NCBI GenBank assembly: GCA_039714435.1
Contig: JBDLJJ010000001.1
Location: 1-64,000 of the forward strand
DNA: 64,000 bases
Direction: 5' to 3'
DNA from: JAZDDE01 sp039714435
Lineage (GTDB): Bacteria; Gemmatimonadota; Gemmatimonadetes; Palauibacterales; Palauibacteraceae
The notes beneath the pieces were generated by a model. It was not told the origin of the DNA. It ran no database searches and saw only the letters and a list, made by a program, of their open reading frames with translations. Shown in pieces: positions 58,789-64,000 of the stretch. Position numbers and translations under genes: made by a program. Numbering within the stretch: the stretch's first letter is position 1; each line of letters opens with the position of its first letter.

Positions 58789-60743
58789 CTGAGTCCTATT
58801 CGTCGCCGCCAGATCCACTCCAGACACAGTAGTAGAACAGCCGCCGCCAGCGGCCACCAGGGTCTCTCGCTGGCCCGTGAGGGCGATGCGCCAGCCAGCG
58901 GCTGCGAGGCCAGCGTAAGCGGTTCCTGCCTGTCGCGGGGCAGCAGTTCGGCCAGCGTGGGAATCGCAAACGGCCTCTGAGAAGCCATGGACGAGCCGCG
59001 TGTTTTTCCGTCAGCCCGGTAACTCCAGGCGCCCGGTTCCAGTAAGGGGCCGTCGACGGTGCGCTCTCCTCCGCCCGGCAGGGCCGGGGAAGAGTCCGAC
59101 CACACGGCCGCGCCGCTGGAGTCACGGACCGTCAGGGCAAGCTCGGTCACTCCGGCCGCTATGCGCCACCCGATCCGGTCTCTTCCGCCCTCACCTACCT
59201 CGAGCAGGGTCACCGGAGTGCCGGCCTCGTCCTCCAGCAGCCAGCCCATCATGGAGGCGTACAGAGCCCGATACGCCTGCCGGGCCGCCGCTCCGCGCGT
59301 AGCCCAGCGCCACATGCCGGTTCCCGCGATCACGCCGACCCTGCGGTTTCCCGTCTCCAGTATTTGGCCGATCGGCCGGGTCGGGCCGCGGCGATCGCGC
59401 TGAGCCACGAGAGGGGACCAGCCGTTTCCAGTCTCCAGAGCCAGGAGAGTACTCAGCGGCGGTAAGGCCGACCCGTCGAGTCCCGCCAATAGCGCCGCCA
59501 CCGGACTTCCGGGAATCTGCTCGCCCACGTACCACTCACCGGCCAGGGCTTCGCCGACGGACAACCCAAGCCCCGGGATCTGGCCTGGCTGCCGGGCCAG
59601 AAAGAGTACTCGGGTATGTGAACGAATGGCGGACTGCAGCCAGCCGGGGACCCGGTTCGGATCCCCCTGCACCACGAGAAGCTTTGCGGCTCGGATATCC
59701 GCGCGCACGGCACTCAGCGGCACGTGCGGACGTGGGCTGGCGGATACTCTGACAAACTCTCCGGTGCCGATCTGCAGATACCCGGTCGCTCCACCCGCGC
59801 TGGCCCGGGAGGCTATGGGCATGAGTGAACGCAGCTCCCAGTCCGGATCCAGCGAAACGGCAACCACGCCGCTGGCGCGCGGCCAGACTTGAATCCAGGC
59901 GCTGGCGCTAAGCGCAGCGCCATACGGATCCGCGCCCTCCGCCAAGCGAACATCCACGCGCCGCCACTCGGCCGAATCCGCCCGGGACGTGAAGGTCAGC
60001 GGCAGGCTGCCTCTTCCGGTACGGCCGTGGCCCGGAACGGGGATCAGGGCCTGTACGTCAGGCTGGTCGCCATGCGACACGATGACAGGTACTTCAGTGG
60101 GTAATTGTTCCCGATCTCCCGAGGCCGCTATCTCGATTACCGCGATCACGGTGTCGCCGCCCCGAGCACTGGGCGGCAGGGTGATCCCCGCCACTCCTAT
60201 GCGCGGCGTCGCCTCTCCCACACGCACCTCGAGCACTCCGAGGCCGCTCTCCGCGGCGAGTCGAGTGGCTTCCTGTAGATCATCAAAACTTCCGTCGGTA
60301 ACCACGAGCACGCTGTCCACGCCGCGGCCGCGCGCGGCCGACAGCGCCGGAGCCAGCAATGAGCCGCGGGCCGAGAAGGAGTCAGGGCTCAAAGAGGCGA
60401 TGTCAGTCCAGGAAGGGTTGCCGCCGAACAGGAGCACCTGAGCGTCTCCCCTGCCTGACAGCCGAGCCAGCGCTGAGTCGGCGCGAGTCAGCCCACCCGG
60501 GCGCAGCGGGAGAAGCATGCTGCGAGACTGATCCACCAACCAGACAGTCTCCGCGATCCGGTTGGAGTCTGGCACGACTCCGACGAAAACTGGAGAGCCC
60601 AGAACGAGAAAGAGCGCTGTACCGCGCAGAAGTCCGGCGACTGCACGGCCCCGAACACGCTCTTCCCGCCGGGCGTACCACCAGTAGGTGAGGCCGGAGG
60701 CCAGGATCGCCGACAGAACCAACCATGCGGTGGCGCCCGTCAT
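58785..60743 (-). CDS. VWA-like membrane protein of unknown role in the fts cluster
   Basis: 652 residues: two N-terminal membrane helices (about 5-20 and 38-57), a von Willebrand A-like domain with the metal-site motif VDQSRSM (Asp71, Ser73, Ser75) and VLVVTDGSFDD, beta-sandwich regions, a glutamine-amidotransferase-like segment (LLVVQGDPNRVPGWLQ) and a final membrane helix with a basic end (LLCLEWIWRRRIGLR). This is the BatA/N-terminal-membrane VWA layout seen beside MoxR genes, but no MoxR is here. It lies between the M23 peptidase and ftsY. Function unknown. Confidence 0.75.
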   Translation of the reverse strand: MTGATAWLVLSAILASGLTYWWYARREERVRGRAVAGLLRGTALFLVLGSPVFVGVVPDSNRIAETVWLVDQSRSMLLPLRPGGLTRADSALARLSGRGDAQVLLFGGNPSWTDIASLSPDSFSARGSLLAPALSAARGRGVDSVLVVTDGSFDDLQEATRLAAESGLGVLEVRVGEATPRIGVAGITLPPSARGGDTVIAVIEIAASGDREQLPTEVPVIVSHGDQPDVQALIPVPGHGRTGRGSLPLTFTSRADSAEWRRVDVRLAEGADPYGAALSASAWIQVWPRASGVVAVSLDPDWELRSLMPIASRASAGGATGYLQIGTGEFVRVSASPRPHVPLSAVRADIRAAKLLVVQGDPNRVPGWLQSAIRSHTRVLFLARQPGQIPGLGLSVGEALAGEWYVGEQIPGSPVAALLAGLDGSALPPLSTLLALETGNGWSPLVAQRDRRGPTRPIGQILETGNRRVGVIAGTGMWRWATRGAAARQAYRALYASMMGWLLEDEAGTPVTLLEVGEGGRDRIGWRIAAGVTELALTVRDSSGAAVWSDSSPALPGGGERTVDGPLLEPGAWSYRADGKTRGSSMASQRPFAIPTLAELLPRDRQEPLTLASQPLAGASPSRASERPWWPLAAAVLLLCLEWIWRRRIGLR

Positions 60744-60767
60744 GCGCGCCGCTCGGTGCTCAGGTGC

Positions 60768-62105
60768 TCAGCGAGCCGGCGAGTTCATCGCCGCGGCTGT
60801 ACGCTCGATAGCCGGCTCAGAAGGCGGCTCGGAAGGCGGCGGCGCCACCTGATCCGGAACCGGAATCATGGCCAGCAGCTCCAACGCGGTCTCCCGTACA
60901 CCGGCAAACGCTGGCAACTGTTCTGAATCCAGCGCTTTCGCGGGTGGCAGTTTGACCGTAGCCGGATTCGTTTGACGACCGTTCTGCAGGAATTCGTAGT
61001 GAAGGTGAGGCGCGGTCGCCAGGCCGGTAGCGCCGACTCTCCCTATGATGTCCTCCTGGTCTACGTACTGTCCCACTCGTACACCGATGCGGCTCAGGTG
61101 CGCATACCGGGTCACGATCCCCCGCGAGTGCGAAAGCTCGACCATCCGCCCGTACCCACCCCAGGTTCCCGCCCTCGTAACGCGCCCGGCAGCCGTCGCC
61201 TTAATCCGAGTTCCGGTCGGCGCTCCGTAATCGGTGCCCAGATGCGGCCTGCGCCGCTTCAGAATCGGATGATACCGGCGACGATTGAAATTACTCGTGA
61301 CGCGGAACGGCACCGGATAGCGCAGGAAGGCACCGCGCAGGGCCTTCCCGTCGGCGTCATAGTACTCCCGCATCTCGGAGCCCCAGACAAATGGGATCGC
61401 CGGGAGCGTGTTACCCCTGTTGATCAGCTCGATCACCATGAAGCGACGTGAACGAAGTGATCCGTCCGGACGTCTCTCTCTCTCGACAGCCACTCGGAAC
61501 TGGTCACCTTCACGAATGTCTCGCGTGAAATCCAACTTCCAGGCGAACACGTCCGCCAGATCATACACGTAGTCCTGAAACTCGCCCGCGGCCAGCTTCT
61601 CCACTTCGCCACCCAGCTTCGCGAACCAGAGACTGGTTTCGATAACGCCGGACAGGAGCAGTGTGTCTGTGGTAACCGGCGTCAGCTCCAGGTCCGCCGT
61701 CCAGACCGAGTCCTCCACTTCCAGGAGCAATGTGGAATCCGGATTCAGCTTCATGGACATCCGGTGCGGGGGCTCATCCAGCCGTTGCGCGAACTCGACC
61801 GAGGCGCCGGGACGCAGCCGGCGAGGATTCTTGTAGGCGCGCACGACCTCGATCACTTCCAGCGAACCCGAGCCCTCGAACCCGTTGTCGGCCAGGAGCT
61901 CCGCCAGGGTCTCACCGCGCTCCAGTGTGTCGGCGGTCAGGATGGCGGGTGGAGGAGTCGGAACCACGATTCGCCTGGCGACTACGGCCGGGTCGGGCGC
62001 CACGACATGCCGCGCGCCCAGGACGGCACCACCCGTGACCAGCACCGCCCCCAGAGTCCAGGCCGCCCTATTGGCCAACAATGATTTCACCCCTGTCAAC
62101 CTCAA
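60768..62105 (-). CDS. M23-family peptidase, envelope-anchored murein hydrolase or activator
   Basis: 445 residues: membrane anchor (AAWTLGAVLVTGGAVLG), an OapA/LysM-like segment (TLERGETLAELLADNGF), a central domain, and a LytM domain with the zinc residues in RPHLGTDYGAPTGT and TAPHLHYEF. All M23 ligands (H...D, HxH) are present, so it should be an active endopeptidase that cuts peptidoglycan cross-links. TTG start overlaps the ftsZ stop (TTGA); GTG 62090 with GAGG upstream is an alternative. The place behind ftsZ suggests a role in septum splitting. Confidence 0.9.
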   Translation of the reverse strand: MRLTGVKSLLANRAAWTLGAVLVTGGAVLGARHVVAPDPAVVARRIVVPTPPPAILTADTLERGETLAELLADNGFEGSGSLEVIEVVRAYKNPRRLRPGASVEFAQRLDEPPHRMSMKLNPDSTLLLEVEDSVWTADLELTPVTTDTLLLSGVIETSLWFAKLGGEVEKLAAGEFQDYVYDLADVFAWKLDFTRDIREGDQFRVAVERERRPDGSLRSRRFMVIELINRGNTLPAIPFVWGSEMREYYDADGKALRGAFLRYPVPFRVTSNFNRRRYHPILKRRRPHLGTDYGAPTGTRIKATAAGRVTRAGTWGGYGRMVELSHSRGIVTRYAHLSRIGVRVGQYVDQEDIIGRVGATGLATAPHLHYEFLQNGRQTNPATVKLPPAKALDSEQLPAFAGVRETALELLAMIPVPDQVAPPPSEPPSEPAIERTAAAMNSPAR

Positions 62106-63295
62106 TCCATCTGCCGGCGAATGAATGTCGGAATGTCCAGATCGGCCACCTGCCGCTGACCGGCCAGCCTGCTTCCGATGTCGCTTGCGACGCTCTCTGT
62201 CTGGACCGGTGCCATAGCCACGGTCGCCCCCGCTCTTTCCGGCTGCCCACCTGGTTCCAGCAGATTCAGGCCGTTGCCGAAGTCGGGCTCGGACTCCAGC
62301 TGGAACGTCGGACCAGACGGCGCGAATTCCTCGCTGTCGGGTCCGAATCCTGTCGCGATCACGGTGACCCGTACCCGGCCTTCCAGCTCTGGTTCATGCA
62401 CGGCTCCGAAGATCAGTTCCGCCTCGTCACCTACCGCCTCCTGGACAACCGAATTGATTGTCGTAACCTCGTCAATCGCCAGATCCAGACCGCCGGAGAT
62501 ATTGACCAGAACGCCGGTCGCGCCGTTGATCGAAATGCTGTCGAGAAGAGGTGAGCATATAGCTTGCTGCGCCGCGTCGAGAGCGCGGCTTTCGCCGGCC
62601 GCCTCGCCCGTACCCATCAGCGCGGCGCCGCGATTGGACATGACGGTTCGCACATCGGCGAAGTCGACGTTTACCTCACCTGTCACGCTGATCAGATCTG
62701 AGATTCCCTGTGTGGCGTGCAGCAGCACCTCGTCCGCCTTCTTGAGCGCGTCTCTGAATGTCGTCCCCTTTCCAACAACCGACAGTAGTCGTTCGTTGGG
62801 TACGACTATCATCGTGTCCACTCCGGCCCTCAGCTCACGCAGGCCGATCTCAGCGTGCCGCATGCGCTTCTTGCCCTCGAAGTGAAACGGACGGGTGATT
62901 ATCGCGATGCATAGCGCCCCGAGCTCTGAAGCGATCTCACCCACAATCGGCGCGGCGCCCGTGCCAGTTCCGCCGCCCATGCCTGCCGTGACGAAAACAA
63001 GATCGGCACCTTCGAGGGCCTGTCTGACCTCTTCGGCGTTCTCCGCCATCGCCTGGCGTCCGACTTCCGGCCGCGCCCCCGCACCCAGGCCCCGAGTGAG
63101 CTTCTTGCCTATCTGAAGTTTCAGATGAGCGTTGCACCGCTTCAGCGCCTGAGCGTCCGTATTGATCGCGACGAACTCGACGCCATCCAGGTTTTCATCG
63201 ATCATGCGGTTTACGGCGTTGCCGCCTGCTCCTCCCACTCCCACAACTTTCATTCGGGCGTTTCGGGCAATGCTGTCATCGAATTCGAAAATCAT
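62102..63295 (-). CDS. ftsZ: Cell division protein FtsZ
   Basis: Tubulin-like GTPase forming the Z ring. 397 residues: GVGGAGGNAVNRMI, tubulin signature GMGGGTGTGAAP, NVDFADVRTVMSNRGAALMG, then a variable Pro/Glu linker and the C-terminal peptide DIPTFIRRQ that binds FtsA and other partners. ATG 63295 is the natural start. Preceded by ftsA after 49 bases and coupled to the M23 gene. Confidence 0.98.
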   Translation of the reverse strand: MIFEFDDSIARNARMKVVGVGGAGGNAVNRMIDENLDGVEFVAINTDAQALKRCNAHLKLQIGKKLTRGLGAGARPEVGRQAMAENAEEVRQALEGADLVFVTAGMGGGTGTGAAPIVGEIASELGALCIAIITRPFHFEGKKRMRHAEIGLRELRAGVDTMIVVPNERLLSVVGKGTTFRDALKKADEVLLHATQGISDLISVTGEVNVDFADVRTVMSNRGAALMGTGEAAGESRALDAAQQAICSPLLDSISINGATGVLVNISGGLDLAIDEVTTINSVVQEAVGDEAELIFGAVHEPELEGRVRVTVIATGFGPDSEEFAPSGPTFQLESEPDFGNGLNLLEPGGQPERAGATVAMAPVQTESVASDIGSRLAGQRQVADLDIPTFIRRQMD

Positions 63296-63344
63296 GTTGG
63301 GGCTCCCCCGTTAAGGTGTCGTGGTCGATAAGAGTGTGTTCGGT

Positions 63345-64000
63345 TCAAAAGAAATCGCGCAGCCAATCCGTGACTCGAGCCAGTGTGCGTCCTGCCATTC
63401 CAGGCCCCCTCCCCAATTCACAGCGCTGGCCGTACAAGGCCAGGCCTACAGCGGTGGCGTATCGAGGGCTGCGGACGGCTTCGACGGGTCCGGTCAGACC
63501 GGCGCCCGGCGTACCGAGCCGGACTGGCATGTTGAACACGTCCTGAGCCAGCTCCAGCGTGCCCTCCAGCATGGCTCCCCCGCCGGTCAGCACCGCCCCG
63601 GCGGGCAGGTCATCGATCAGTGACCGCTCGTCGAGCTCCTCGTAGACCAGGCCCAGAATCTCGTCCAGGCGCTGCTCGATGATGTGGGCCAAGAGCTCGC
63701 GGGAGACTTCCCTGGTCCTGTCCGGAGTGGGCCCTGGAATCTGCAGTGTCTCGCTCGCATCCACGCTGGCCGTGCGAGCCACTCCGTGCTTGCGCTTCAG
63801 GGCCTCCGCTGCCGCGCTCGACACCCCCAGGCCTTTCACGATGTCGTTCGATACGGTGCCAGAGCCCCAGGGATACGAGGCCAGCAGGCGCAGGCGCTCG
63901 TCCTTGAAAACGATGACTTCGGTAGCGCCTCCGCCGATCTGGATGAGAGCCACTCCCGCCTGGCGCTCCTGCGCTGTAAGAACGGCCTCGCTGGTAGCCA
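63345..64000 (-). CDS. ftsA: Cell division protein FtsA, C-terminal part
   Basis: Actin-like Z-ring membrane tether; the 5' end lies outside the window, about 218 codons are seen. Family features: EAVLTAQERQAGVALI, a phosphate-2 loop read as QIGGGATEV, VSNDIVKGLGVSSAAAEALKRKHG, VLTGGGAMLEG and a C-terminal amphipathic membrane helix (RTLARVTDWLRDFF). The loop is normally DIGGGTTD; here the first Asp is Gln. Directly upstream of ftsZ as in most bacteria. Confidence 0.94.
   Translation of the reverse strand, partial: ATSEAVLTAQERQAGVALIQIGGGATEVIVFKDERLRLLASYPWGSGTVSNDIVKGLGVSSAAAEALKRKHGVARTASVDASETLQIPGPTPDRTREVSRELLAHIIEQRLDEILGLVYEELDERSLIDDLPAGAVLTGGGAMLEGTLELAQDVFNMPVRLGTPGAGLTGPVEAVRSPRYATAVGLALYGQRCELGRGPGMAGRTLARVTDWLRDFF

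Noticed and set aside
1..64000. tRNA, rRNA, CRISPR, prophage or insertion sequences
   Set aside because: All gaps were read on both strands; none shows a cloverleaf, repeat-spacer array or transposase remnants.

Overview
The window is a gene-dense, GC-rich bacterial chromosome segment with 51 likely protein genes. It carries no tRNA, rRNA, CRISPR array, prophage or insertion sequence that I can see, and no gene-free stretch longer than about 300 bases. The probable source is a Gemmatimonadota-like Gram-negative bacterium. This is inferred from high GC with heavy use of GTG/TTG starts, a large Oar-type TonB-dependent receptor, several lipoproteins and beta-barrel genes, the phoH-pgpH-ybeY cluster, and paired aspS and asnS. 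The phylum is not proven.

Layout. 1-12.8 kb, minus strand: a coenzyme B12-dependent acyl-CoA mutase (cut by the window edge) with its MeaB GTPase, a surface lipoprotein peptidase, then an operon aspS-phoH-pgpH-ybeY-DUF502-mgtE. 13-15.5 kb, plus strand: rlmN, then a compositionally different fic gene, then a broken copy of an internal piece of rlmN. 15.5-18.3 kb, minus: panB-panC-yqeK-lytR_C. 18.3-23 kb: an NFACT/RqcH-family gene and a convergent secreted subtilase. 23-39 kb, plus: lexA, truA, htrA, then purB-purC-purS-purQ-purL-purF, ppdK, a 5'-nucleotidase and adenosine deaminase, so purine synthesis and salvage lie together. 39-43 kb: the TonB-dependent receptor and a small lipoprotein separated by a strong terminator. 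43-48.3 kb, minus: miaB-lapA-comEC-fbp. 48.4-54.3 kb: an alpha/beta hydrolase, a minus operon alr-cdd-lipoprotein-outer-membrane protein, divergent mazG, and a small membrane protein. 54.4-64 kb, minus: ftsA (partial)-ftsZ-M23 peptidase-VWA membrane protein-ftsY-recG-asnS, a division, secretion and repair cluster.

Most genes inside operons overlap by 4 bases (ATGA, GTGA or TTGA), which implies translational coupling. Four first genes (5'-nucleotidase, alpha/beta hydrolase, mazG, alr) have a -10 element so close to the start that their mRNAs would be nearly leaderless.

The most unusual signals are: (i) fic, together with the last part of rlmN, is bracketed by a 115-bp direct repeat of internal rlmN sequence, a recombination scar; (ii) the mutase carries the Phe/Gln pair of isobutyryl-CoA mutase, not the Tyr/Arg of methylmalonyl-CoA mutase; (iii) two TTCGG-N6-TTCGG direct repeats flank the lexA -10 element, a candidate SOS box; (iv) purS has no ATG/GTG/TTG start, and cdd may start at CTG, each next to a strong Shine-Dalgarno; (v) alr and mazG promoters share the same -10 bases on opposite strands.
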